NCBI GenBank assembly: GCA_949128115.1
Contig: OX421962.1
Coordinates: 57,515,787-57,579,786, forward strand
Source of the DNA: Anaspis maculata
Lineage: Eukaryota; Arthropoda; Insecta; Coleoptera; Scraptiidae
DNA: 64,000 nucleotides
Direction: 5' to 3'
How positions within the stretch are numbered: position 1 is the stretch's first letter; every line of letters begins with the position of its first letter. A model generated the notes under the pieces. That model did no database searches, was not told the origin of the DNA, and worked only from the letters and a program-made list of their open reading frames with translations. Made by a program: the position numbers and the translations under genes. Positions 44,640 to 54,719 of this stretch are shown piece after piece.

Positions 44640-45219
44640 TGTTAATATTAAAAATGAAAATAATATTGTGATTATCTAGGAACAGAAGCTATCATTGCTA
44701 TGATTGTAATACCCAGGTACCTACCTACTGGGTTCATTATGTTCCAGGGGCGATGATTTTTGCTGAATAATTATCTCGATAATTATCAAATTTCCATCAG
44801 GAACATGTAACTGTCTCGGTAACTGCATCAATGATTTGAAAGACAATTGATATAATGAACTTCATTATACTGGGTGTTTTTTTTTCTGAATTGCATAGCT
44901 AGCTGTGGAAGTGGAAACGTATGTCACGACTTGATTCAAATTGCACTCTTGTGGAGTAGTTATGATTGTGTTGGGGGTTGGGTCCGTCAGGCAACGCGGA
45001 AAGATGAATCAAGTCCAGACATAACATTTTTACTTTCAAAGCTAACTGCAATTCAGAATAAAAAAAAAACACCCGGTACTAGTCAGGCTAGTGAATACCT
45101 ATTGCAAGCTTGTTGAAATAATAATATACCTACCTAAATATATTATATCTCAGTAATCGATTTTTTGTATTGTATTGTAAAGCGGCGTTAAAACTATATC
45201 ACTTTTGATGAACATCTAA
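44640..45219. other. 3' flank of the MIEN1-like gene
   Basis: AT-rich. It carries an inverted pair (TAATGAACTTCATTATACTG near 44850, loosely matching TGGGTTCATTATGTTCCAG near 44728). No exon. Confidence 0.4.
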
Positions 45220-45368
45220 GGCCGTATACATACCTCGCTTTTAAGCTAAAAGCGCATCTAGAGGTGCGCTTTTAGGGGCTATCCACTCATGTTTAAGTTT
45301 TGACAAATACATATTACACCTCACCTCTAAATGCGCTTTTAGCTTGAAAGCGAGATATGAATACGGCC
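45220..45368. mobile_element. 149-bp palindromic element
   Basis: GGCCGTATACATACCTCGCT at the left is inverted at the right as AGCGAGATATGAATACGGCC. A second layer (AGCTAAAAGCGCATCTAGAG with its inverse) makes arms of about 45 bp. No coding capacity. Confidence 0.85.
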
Positions 45369-45639
45369 CCTAGACTCTAGAGAGAATCATCCAAAGTCGA
45401 TCAATCAATATTTTATTTGTTCCATACAAGAAAGTGAACAGTGAAATTCCACATGGAAGTGTTTGTGTGTGGAAAAACGCCTTAATTTCTAAAAAAATAC
45501 CGGATGGGTGTTTTCATCAATCAAAAGTAGGAATAAGGTCATTTTTCATCTTTGATGTACACTTTTGATGGAATAACAGTGGCGGCAGGCAATTTACACG
45601 TGTCATTTTTGTTTTCGTTTATTCAACGTCGGTCTATTT

Positions 45640-46115
45640 CCGTAACGAGGCCTAACACCGACGCCGGTGAATGCTTTCACCGACCACAAATATCGCATGG
45701 GGTCGGCACCATCGTTGATATTTACGTGCTATATGCGACACACGACGAAGCATTCCAACTTAATCAAAGAGCTTTGCGAGACTTCCTGGTCGCATGGTCC
45801 AATTCTCCGATGACACATCGGTAATAATCACGGCGGGGAATATGGTCGCGGACACATTGACTGCAGGGGAAGGAGTCGTCAGGAACATGGAGCATTGGTG
45901 CCAGAGGAACCGTCTAATTTTTAATACAGACAAGACAGAGTCTAAATGCAATTCTTCAGGTCGTCAACGTGCGCGGAGCAAATTCGTGATGGCGTCAGCT
46001 CCGCAAAATTCCTGGGTGTCTTCTTGGATTCCACGTATTTCCTGGGGAAGGGCAGATCAACTCCGTGTGCGGTAGACTGAACTCTGCTCTGATAAAGTTA
46101 GAACCAGTTGTACCA
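45640..46115 (+). pseudogene. Non-LTR reverse transcriptase fragment, frameshifted
   Basis: After a degraded segment the frame at about 45793 gives VQFSDDTSVIIT, the catalytic F/YxDD box of reverse transcriptase with Ser for the usual Ala. Then comes HWCQRNRLIFNTDKTE, the 'N.L..N..KT' block. After frameshifts come SAKFLGVFLDST (the 'KFLG...D' block) and INSVCGRLNSALIKL. This order is that of CR1/jockey-group non-LTR elements. At least two frameshifts make it inactive. Confidence 0.8.
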
Positions 46116-46541
46116 GAGGCAATAACCCCTCGAATAACCCAACTGTTTGAGTTTTGAGCTTGTTTTCGAGACGAAAATCCGACCGCCCACACGTCGTGTC
46201 ATTTTGGTTTGCGTGATTTTCCCAAAATATGATATTTCAAAATGACGAAGATGTGAATAAGACTTGAACCTTTTTTCCACACACTTATTCATACTCGCTA
46301 AGGATGGAGTTCTACTGGTAAATTCAGGCGTTACAAAATCAACAGAAATTTACCATTTTAGGTCTCTTTTGAACGCTACAGTGAGGTAATATGAATTGAA
46401 GGTGTTATTTTTACAAAATGTTTTCAAGTACCTTTTCGTAGCTTTCAAAAGAGAGCTGAATGGTGAATTTATGTCAAGGATTAAGCCAATAAGCTAATAA
46501 GCCCGCTGGAATTGGGCCTCAGAATCACAGTATAACCATTG

Positions 46542-47978
46542 TAGTGCGGGCGCTAAGAGCCGAAATCGGGATGAACCTTGCAAATGGTGATGAATGCATG
46601 AAATTCGCTACACGTACTCAGAATGAGCCCCCCTTTCAGATAAGAGGTGGAACCACGCCGAATTTTCACCGGAAGGCGGCTCGGGGGGCTCCTGAAAGTT
46701 GAAGGTGCTAGGACTCACACCAAACCGCTCATCGCAGTTCGTTTTATCAATTAAAAAGGAAACTCGTGAATATATCGTGAACATTGACGACGTTTATCTC
46801 CTTGTCCCGGGAATTTTTCATCATTAAAAAAAAATAAGTTCTTCGGCAGATCACACAAATTGGTTTTATTTTATTTTTACCTACAAAGAATTAATGAGGA
46901 GATGTGCAACACGTTGATTCCCACAAATTCGTATCCTCTGAATTCGTTTGTAGAGTCAAAATTTTGATGGTGTATTTTCTTGAAGAGGGGCATTCCAAAG
47001 AGTGAGCTATTTTCAACACTAAGTTCAAACATAATTTTTTTAATGTTCTGGATCGAAATTACTGAATTCCTCCCAGCAAAACATACCCTGAACCGTTCTT
47101 TGGAAGTACCGCGTGGGATTGAACGTGGAGTATATTGAAACACCATCAGAATTTTTCTTCTGTGATGCTGCGCTCCACTCTCGACCGGGGCAATTAGGTT
47201 CCTACATAGCATGCGCGGAGTGTATACACGTAATTTCAATATTATGACACAATTTCAATCATGAAAACTTTGACTGAATCGAGAAAACACCCTGCATCGT
47301 GTATACACTCCGCGCATGCTGTGTAGGAACCTAATTGCTCCGGTCGAGAGTGGAGCGCAGCATCACAGAAGAAAAATTCTGATGGTGTTTCAGGACTTAC
47401 TCCACGTTCAATCACACGCGGTACTTCCAAAGAACGGTTCAGGGTATGTTTTGCTGGGAGGAATTCAGTAACTTCAATTCAGAACATTGAAAAAGTTCCG
47501 TTTGAACTTAGTGTTGAAAATAGCTTACTCTTTGAAATGCCCCTCTTCAAGAAGATACAGCATCAAAATTTTGACTTCACAAACGAATTCAGAGGATACG
47601 AATTTGTGGGAATCAAAGTGTTGTACATCTCCTTATTAATTCTTTGTAGGTGAAAATAAAATAAAACCAATTTGTGTAATCTGCTGAAGAACTTATTTTT
47701 TTCATAATGAAAAATTCCCGGGACAAGGCGATAAACGTCGTCAAAATTCACAATATATATATTCATAAGTTTCATTTTTAATTAATAAAACGAACTGATA
47801 AGCGGTTTGGAGGGAGTCCTAGCACCTTCAACTTCCAGGAGCCCCCCGAGCCCCCTTCCGGTGAAAATTCAGCGTGGCTCCACCTCTTATCTGAAAGAGG
47901 TGCTCATTCTGAGTATGTGTACCGAATTTCATGCTTTCATCACTATTTGCATGGTTCATTCACCTAGTGCCCCCACTA
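46542..47978. mobile_element. Arms-only relative of the 11.7 kb palindromic element
   Basis: The ends TAGTGCGGGCGCTAAGAGCC (46542) and CACCTAGTG...CCCCCACTA (47978) are inverted copies flanked by TTG at 46539-46541 and 47979-47981. The arms of about 650 bp match those at 24982-27545 and 35919-36712. The centre is occupied by the 139-bp hairpin (47195-47333) instead of an 8 kb loop. Each arm holds the conserved reading frame described at 27214. Confidence 0.9.
47195..47333. mobile_element. 139-bp hairpin element, copy 2
   Basis: The same length, ends (TAGGTTCCTACATAGCATGC) and AT flanks as the copy at 35932-36070, with its interior in the opposite orientation. It lies exactly at the symmetry centre of the surrounding palindrome. 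Confidence 0.85.
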
Positions 47979-48073
47979 TTGTGTACCGATAACTCTGGTG
48001 GCCAGGCTTGTTTCAAAATGACAGAGATACTCCTGGGGCGCACGGGTTCTTGAAGAGTCAAAAGATGAAAATA

Positions 48074-48796
48074 CAGGGTATTTTTTTAGTGATGTCACTA
48101 CTCCAGTAACTTCTGACAAGCAAAGTACGCAATTTTTTGACAAGGGTATGGCAGCATCTTGTAGTTTACAATTTCAAGTTTTCTTTGACACCACAACCAT
48201 GGTTGACAGTCATAAACTTCGTGTACACGGTGCCAAGAGCCTGAAAGTTGCAAAATTCAATTTTGATTGAAAGTTGCAATTCAAAGTTTTGAAATTCGAA
48301 ATTCTCCATTTCTGTATCAATTCACTTGAAACTTGTAACAAATTGAAACTTAAAATTTGAATTTTGATACGGTGAAAGTTGACTTTGTGCAACTTCAGGC
48401 CGATGGCCGCCATTTTCCAAAAAGGGCTTTAATCAGAAATCCAGTGCTCGGCGGGTGTCGCAAAATCTCGAGACGTAGGTAACTTCAGTGCAGACATTTT
48501 TTATTCTCTTCTCAAGACAACGAATGTCCCTGATTATGTCTGCGAATACCTCTTTGAGAATGCCCACAAAGAAAAAACAAAGCGACTTTTCAACACTGTT
48601 TATTCCTTCTATGGCCAAGCGCAACTTTTTGTTCTGTCGCACCGTGCAGACAAAGTTGATGACTGACAACTGTGGTTGTAGTGTCAAACAAAACTTGAAA
48701 CTATAAGTTACAAAATGCTGTCATGCCCCTGTTGATAAGTTGCTTACTTTACCTGCTAGAAGCCATTCAAATTGTGACATTACTAAAAACACACCT
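48074..48796. mobile_element. TACAGGG-family palindromic element
   Basis: The left end CAGGGTATTTTTTTAGTGAT and the inverse ending at 48796 are flanked by TA. The arms pair imperfectly over about 200 bp (for example TCAAGTTTTCTTTGACACCA with its inverse near 48690). No transposase. Confidence 0.75.
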
Positions 48797-49043
48797 GTAG
48801 ATTTATTATCATTTTCAATTTGATTCAATACCTACTTTTTTCTTGAGAAATATGATAATGACATCTAAAGACTCCTGGGGCTACTGGGACATAAGACCTA
48901 TGTTGGACTACTCTGGTGACTCAGACTGATTCGAGAACCATGAAGAAAGTCCTGAGACGTTATTCACAGGGCTCCGGAACAAGAAAAACCACAGGGGGAC
49001 TACAAAGAGGCTCGCTCAAGTTCTTAAAGTCACAGGAGGCGTA

Positions 49044-49962
49044 CGAGGGTCGTTTGATAAGTCTTTAGAATGGACATGAAGAAATATTTTTTTAGGTCAA
49101 AATTAGTTTTATTTCTCAACATAGTCTCATTTTAGCTCTATAGACTTGGTCCAATGATGTTCAAGTCTTTTCATTCCTTCGCTATGGTATGATTTTTCGA
49201 GACCCTCAAAATATCCGTTTTCGGCGTCGATTTCTTCATAATTCGATGTGAATTTTTTTCCACCGAGCCAAGTTTTCAGTATTGAGAGTAGGGAAAAGTC
49301 ACATGGGGCTAAATCTGGAGAATACGATGGGTGGGGAACAAATTCGAAGTTTAATTCGTGTATTTTGGCCATTGCAACGAAATGTCCATTCGAGTGCACT
49401 TTTGGTCGATTTTCAGCAATCGCGGCACCCATCGCGCCGATAGCTTTTTCTTTTGCAAATGTTCGTGCAGATGTTGAATACACGTTCAGTTGAGATGCCC
49501 ACAGCTTTAGCAATCTCGCGCACCTCCACTTTACGGTCGTCTAACACAATACCATGGATTTTGTGGACCATTTCTGCTGTTGTGACCTCATTTGGCCTCC
49601 CAGATCGTGGTTCATCAGTCGGACTCGTACGACCTCGGTTAAATTTTTTGTACCAATTAAAACAGTTGAGTTCGATGGAGTAGATTCCCCTAAAGTTCTC
49701 GTGAAGTCTTCAATTATTTGTGAAGACTTCAGGTCTTCCAAAAAATAATATTTGATTACAGAGCGAATCTCATTTTTATCCATTTTCGCAAAATACCAGG
49801 AGTCGTGTAACTCAAATGGGCCCCAAAGATGAACTATTTGACGTATATGTCTAACATTTTATATTTAGGCAATCTAAGCTTGCTAGATTTCAGTAAACAT
49901 AGGAACTCCGTGCTAGTGCCGCTATTTCAGTGTTATTCTAAAGATATGTCAAACGACCCTCG
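49044..49962 (-). mobile_element. Mariner element, internally deleted
   Basis: The ends CGAGGGTCGTTTGATAAGTC (49044) and its inverse ending at 49962 (GACATATCTTTAGAA-type inner part) are flanked by TA at 49042-49043 and 49963-49964. Length is 919 bp against about 1.3 kb for a complete mariner. Confidence 0.9.
49127..49783 (-). pseudogene. Mariner transposase pseudogene
   Basis: The N-terminal part (MDKNEIRSVIKYYFLEDLKS) is a mariner-type helix-turn-helix start, with the linker STVLIGTKNLTEVVRVRLMN. The C-terminal part begins near 49513 and contains the signature PHPSYSPDLAPCDFSLL, with the third catalytic Asp in the 'LAP.D' box, and GLEKSYHSEGMKRLEHHWTK. The middle with the first catalytic Asp is deleted. 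The 'HDNA.PH' box with the second Asp is degraded to RPKVHSNGHF. The frames differ, so it is inactive. Confidence 0.88.
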
Positions 49963-50426
49963 TATTAGGGCTCCTCACAGGATATAAAGACGCAAGAGGG
50001 TCCACTAGGATTCTAAACGACACAGTTATACATATAACAGACAGTGATAAATCACAAGGGGAATGAGGAGACCAGTGCTTCAGAATGGAAGAGAAAAGAA
50101 TGCTCTGAACAACACAAAGAGATACGAGGGGGGCTAACCAGAGCTCCGAAAGCCACAAGAAGATGGCTAATCAGGGCTCCAAACAATACAGCAAAGCGCA
50201 AGGAAAGAAGCAAATGAACTTCTACTGGGAAAGCCTTGAGATGAATTATTTATTATCATTATATTATCATTGATACTGAAGAAACGACACCAAAATACTC
50301 CTATAGGCTTAATAGGTCTCCGAACCTCATAAGATGACTGGTGATATCTTGTATGAAATGACACCGAAAGTCTTCTAGAGAGCCACCATCAGGCTCCGAC
50401 TGGCCGCTAGCCAGTCAATGGCGTCC

Positions 50427-50890
50427 TCACAGGCTTTGATGTATTTTCATTGATGTTCCCGTAAAATGTCCTAGTGGGCAATCTGATACAATATGGTCCA
50501 TAGTTTGGATAGGATGTCCGCAGTCACATCCTGGTTCTTCTGAAAGTCCCCATTTATGTTTAAAAAATCCACACCTCCCATGGCCGGTTCTGATTCGGTT
50601 CAGTTTACACCACAAATGCCTGTCTAGTTCGAATCCTGCAGGTTGCATATTCGGATCTTCGATCAGATTCAGTCTGTCTGGATTTGTTCTTGACCATTCG
50701 TTCATCCAGGCCTGTGTCGAAGTTTTGTTCCAAGAGCTCGTTTGCTAGACTCTGGCTGCTAGGCAGAGACTTTAGTAGAGTAATTGGCAATTGACAATTG
50801 TTGTGGCATTTGAACTGAAGTTCTGAGGACACTTGCTCCAGCTCCCCAACCAGTTCCTGATGGTTTGTGAAGGATGTTGTTTCTTGCTTT
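50427..50890 (-). pseudogene. Jockey/R1-type non-LTR retrotransposon C-terminal fragment
   Basis: On the minus strand, a segment with DEWSRTNPDRLNLIEDPN is followed by LWCKLNRIRTGHGRCGFF, CDCGHPIQTMDHIVSDCPL and a stop. The 'LNR.RTG.GRC' block and Cys/His knuckle ('C.CG..QT..H....CPL') are the C-terminal signature of jockey/R1-group ORF2 proteins. One frameshift lies near 50700. The RT catalytic region is absent. Confidence 0.85.
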
Positions 50891-50975
50891 GATTTTGCCA
50901 GCAGTTTTAGTTAGATGTCGTTCTTTTATAAGTCAGCGACCTATCCAAGATTACACCTAAATATTTCATATTATA

Positions 50976-51540
50976 CAGGGTGTTTCAGGGATGATAGCAA
51001 AAAATTCAACTGTGGATAGATCTCGTCAAAATATGACGAAAACCTATATACCATTTTGCAAAGTTCGGCCTAATGACGAAGATACAGCCCTCCAAAGTTC
51101 ACTTTTTTCGGATTTCGAAAATTTGTAACTCAGGAACGTTTCGACAAATTCAGCATAAGCTGGTTTGTCATAATTATCTATCAACCTGCCAAATTTGGGA
51201 AGAATCCAATCGTAGGAGTTATGAGGGTCAATAATTCAGAAGCATCCGAAGAAAAGTTGACTTAAGGTGACCCCTTATAACATCTACGCCACTGATTGGA
51301 TTCTTTCCAAATTTGGCAGGTTGATAGATAATTATGACAAACTAGCTTAAGCTAAATTAAAGCTAAATTTATCGAAACGTTCCTGAGTTACAAATTTTTG
51401 AAATCCGAAAAAAGTGAACTTTGGAGGGCTGTATCTTCGTCATTAGGCCGAACTTTGCAAAATGGTATATAGGTTTTCGTCCTATTTTGACGAGATCTAC
51501 CCGCAGTTAAATTTTTTGCTATCATCCCTGAAACACCCTG
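50976..51540. mobile_element. TACAGGG-family palindrome, 565 bp
   Basis: CAGGGTGTTTCAGGGATGAT and its inverse bound the element, with TA on each side (50974-50975, 51541-51542). Arms of about 270 bp are nearly identical. No coding capacity. Confidence 0.92.
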
Positions 51541-51571
51541 TATAATAATAATATTGTATCACACCTTTATA

Positions 51572-52610
51572 CAGGATGGTCCGACTTTTATGTCATTAAA
51601 TTTAGGGATCGATAGAGAATGAAAAATAAAGGGGACTTTCTCCAGAAAACATATTTGAGAAATGCCTAATAACAGAGATACAGCCCTTCAAAGTTGGAAA
51701 TAAACAATCGTTTTTCCCCATAACTTTTGAACCGTTCAACCGACTTGGTTCAAAATAGAACCAAAGGTTTATTGAAATTATCCCCTGTCGAACAATTATA
51801 ACATATTTTATAAAAAAGTTTCAGGGGCGTAGAAATTAGGGGGTGTTCTTACTTTTCCCCTCCTATTTTTCATCCCCCTAGTTATTTTTGGAAACTGTTC
51901 ATAATTTTAAATTCTTCGCTTAATTTAGAAGAAAAAGTCGCTCTTGCAAAATTTTGATTAGAGGCTTCGTTTAGGAGATATTTGAGTTGGAAACTTTGGA
52001 AAACATCCCGAATTCGCCACTTTCCAGAGCCCAAATTGTTTTTTTCCTGAAAATTTCTCGTGTTTTGGAAAAAATGGTGATATATCAACTTGGAAATTCT
52101 AGAAAACTTATTTTAGCGAAGAAATCATGAGCTTTTTTGGATTTTAATTTTTAGACCTTTGAAAGTTGTGCTTTTGAGATGTTTTCCAAACCTTCAATCC
52201 TTAATATCTCTCAAAGCCTCAAATCAAAATTTCGCAAGAGCAATTTTTCTTCTAAATTGAACGTAGAATTCAAAATTATGAACATTTTTTAAAAATAACT
52301 AGAGGGGTAAAAAATAAGGGGGAAAAGTAGGGACACCCCCTAATGTCTACGCCCCTGAAACTTTTTTTATGAAACATGTTATGATTGTTCGACAGGGGAT
52401 AATTTCAGTGAACCTTTGGTTCTATTTTGAATCAAATCGGTTGAACGGTTCAAAAGTTATGCGGAATAAACGATTATTTATTTCCAATTTTGAAGGGCTG
52501 TATCTCCTGTTATTAGTCATTTCTCAAATATGTTTTCTGGAGAAAGTCCCCTTCATTCCTCATTCTCTATCGATCCTTGAATTTAATGACATAAAAGTCG
52601 GACCACCCTG
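51572..52610. mobile_element. TACAGGG-family palindrome, 1.04 kb, with a second inner TIR pair
   Basis: CAGGATGGTCCGACTTTTAT and its inverse bound it, flanked by TA. Inside, CAGGGGCGTAGAAATTAGGG (about 51823) and its inverse (about 52356) form a second symmetric pair. It could be an element inserted at the centre before the arms were copied. The central part matches 2240-2430. Confidence 0.9.
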
Positions 52611-52770
52611 TATTGAAGACATGATGGCTAGGGAGGTTTGGGAGGCGGAAAGGGTAGCGTTTATTCAATAATAATAAAGGTCTTTTATTTCTATTAAGTG
52701 AAAAATAGCAGTTTGTACAGTATTCAGTTTGAATAAAACAAATATTTCAATCATAGAAATGGGGCAAGGT

Positions 52771-52980
52771 TCAGGTTGCCCCGTCGAAAGGGTTCCCTGT
52801 TCTTCCACCTAACCCCGATTTGATAACCGTATCAACGTGACAGACGCTACTTTTTACCGCCTCCGAAATCTTTCCTGGCAAGCCATCTCCAACCAGAGCA
52901 GAAACATCACAATCACAACACAAAGTATGGCAGAAGACTAATGACAGATAGATCTCGGCGACCGGCGACCCACCTTTCAC
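52771..52980 (-). CDS. Unidentified open frame, possible exon
   Basis: 69 codons with balanced composition (MKGGSPVAEIYLSLVFC, then ALVGDGLPGKISEAVKSS). It lies in a short unique stretch between mobile elements. No family recognised. It may belong with the frame at 53398-53560, but no splice connection is shown. Confidence 0.2.
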   Translation of the reverse strand: MKGGSPVAEIYLSLVFCHTLCCDCDVSALVGDGLPGKISEAVKSSVCHVDTVIKSGLGGRTGNPFDGAT

Positions 52981-53030
52981 CGCAGTCGTTGGTTATGACG
53001 TCATCAACGTCTTTCTAGGTTGTGCATTTC

Positions 53031-53285
53031 TGCCGTGCTAAGCCTAAAGCGCGTATCTACATTTTGATAAATTTGATGCACTGCAGTTTTATGCCAAGTT
53101 TTTATGCCGTTATGTTATAGTATAATATGAATGAAGCAGTTATTTGAGAGCTCCAATTATTGAGCTATCCATCTATAATCATAATCACATGATCGCGAAC
53201 ATCATAGCCCCTAAAATATGAGCATAAAAATGCAGTGTATCAATTTTATCAAAATGTAGATACGCGCTTTAGGCTTAGCACGGCA
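53031..53285. mobile_element. 255-bp palindromic element
   Basis: TGCCGTGCTAAGCCTAAAGC and GCTTTAGGCTTAGCACGGCA bound it exactly. Arms extend over about 60 bp (GCGTATCTACATTTTGAT). No coding capacity. Confidence 0.9.
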
Positions 53286-53397
53286 GATTTGTCCATTGAC
53301 CACATTTTACTTGAAATTTCGCTGGAAACGTATTCCTCGTTTCACAATGACACCATAACAATAACACTCGTCTGTCTAGATCGTGCGTCAACTATCC

Positions 53398-53562
53398 TCA
53401 ACACAAAGCACGGTAAATTTTACCCTTCAATAATACCGCCAAATTTAAATTACTTTGCCACTTCTCCAGCGCCTTCTGGTGAGCGAAAATTTGATATTTA
53501 TCCTCATTGCGTTTTGCTTTGCGTAACGCTTCAAGGACTGAATCTTTGGTGTAGCTTACCAT
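53398..53562 (-). CDS. Unidentified charged open frame, possible exon
   Basis: From the Met at about 53562 the frame reads MVSYTKDSVLEALRKAKRNE, then a Lys/Gln-rich helix (YQIFAHQKALEKWQSN) and a stop. A predicted amphipathic helix and the lack of repeats suggest a real exon. The longer frame upstream (Pro/Arg-rich) lies in the hAT element and is not part of it. No family assigned. Confidence 0.25.
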   Translation of the reverse strand: MVSYTKDSVLEALRKAKRNEDKYQIFAHQKALEKWQSNLNLAVLLKGKIYRALC

Positions 53563-53616
53563 AATGTGACTATGACTATTTCCACAACTCCACCGTCTTT
53601 GGCTTGAGCATGGAAG

Positions 53617-54711
53617 CAGTGGCGGACTAAGGGGGGGGGGGGCGGAGGGGGCGGTCCGCCCCGGGCCTCGGGGCCTCAATCATCTGATGGGGCCTCCAAT
53701 TTCCCTTGTTTGTAAAATATACTGGGGAAAAAATGGGATAAAATAAAAAAATTTCAATCTTTTCCCTTAATGGTCATTTTTTTCGCATATTACTTAGGTG
53801 AGAAACATTGTTTTCTTATTTTTTCCATTTTAAAGTTACCTTGGCAGGCCCCATGACAACAGGTTTGGGGGCCTACACACAGACAATAGAGGTGTGTCTG
53901 TATCACGGAATCTCTAAGAATTATTTTACTTTAGGCTTTAGAGGCCCCGGCCCCGGATATCAGAGTGCCAGGGGCCTCAAAACTTTTGGAATTTTGTATT
54001 TTATTATTTCTTTTCAAAACAGGGAAAAGACAAAACAACAAAATTATCTTGTCTGCGCGCTGCAGATACATAGTAGGAATTCATATTATTCCTAATTTTG
54101 TATAAACGAGTAGGTTTTAGCATTAAGTCAACAGTCCAAATCGAATTCAACATCCAAAGCGGGAACCGAAAACTTCTTGTAGGTAGGTACTGGTGGTCAG
54201 TGGCATAGCCAAGGGGAGCAAAAGTGGGCGAATGACCCCACCCCTCACCTCCCAAGCGCCCACGGCACTTCATCCCACACTAAACCAATACAGAAAAAAT
54301 TTCTGGCGGAAATTTTTAAGAAGCGCAAAAATTTTCTGAAAAGAAGTTTGATTATCAAGTAATTTTGATGGAAGCGTCAGAAACAGAAATCGCAAAACAC
54401 ATGAAATATACCGATTATCATCAGCATCATTATTATTATGCCCAAAAAATTTCACCTGCGGCGCTACTTCTCCCCGACTTACACCATCGTCGTTGCCTTT
54501 GCCCTCTCCGCCCTGAAATTCTGACTGCGCCACTGTGTTTTATAGTCAAGTTAACAATTCATTTTTCGTCTCTTAGGCTTTTGCTCAATTACGGTGGGGC
54601 AGGGCGGGCCAAAAAGTCTGCCGCCCCCCCTTCATATTCTCAACTTTCACTCCTTAGGGGCCCCATCTCACAATTCCGCCCAGGGCCCCCAATTCCCTTA
54701 GTCCGCCACTG
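53617..54711. mobile_element. Non-autonomous hAT element
   Basis: The ends CAGTGGCGGACTAAGGG (53617) and CCCTTAGTCCGCCACTG (54711) are inverted, and the element is flanked on both sides by the 8-bp duplication CATGGAAG (53609-53616, 54712-54719). The CAGTGGCG start and 8-bp duplication are hAT hallmarks. There is no transposase. A second hAT-like piece with CAGTGGCATAGCCAAGGGG (54191) and an inverse-type end (54512-54535) is nested inside. Confidence 0.92.
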
Positions 54712-54719
54712 CATGGAAG

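Larger units (their letters stand above)
48860..50425. repeat. Diverged minisatellite with AGGGCTCC core, split by a mariner
   Basis: A series of imperfect units with AGGGCTCC and CACAAGAGGG or CACAGGAGG segments, spaced irregularly at 30-110 bp (48956, 49967, 50149, 50186 and others). The array is interrupted by the mariner at 49044-49962. Confidence 0.5.

Noticed and set aside
53398..53679. A 93-codon gene including the Pro/Arg-rich N-terminus
   Set aside because: The first part lies within the hAT terminal sequence; only the portion from about 53562 could be an exon.
54191..54535. A second complete hAT element nested in the first
   Set aside because: The ends resemble hAT termini, but no 8-bp duplication is visible at its borders, so only a fragment is claimed.
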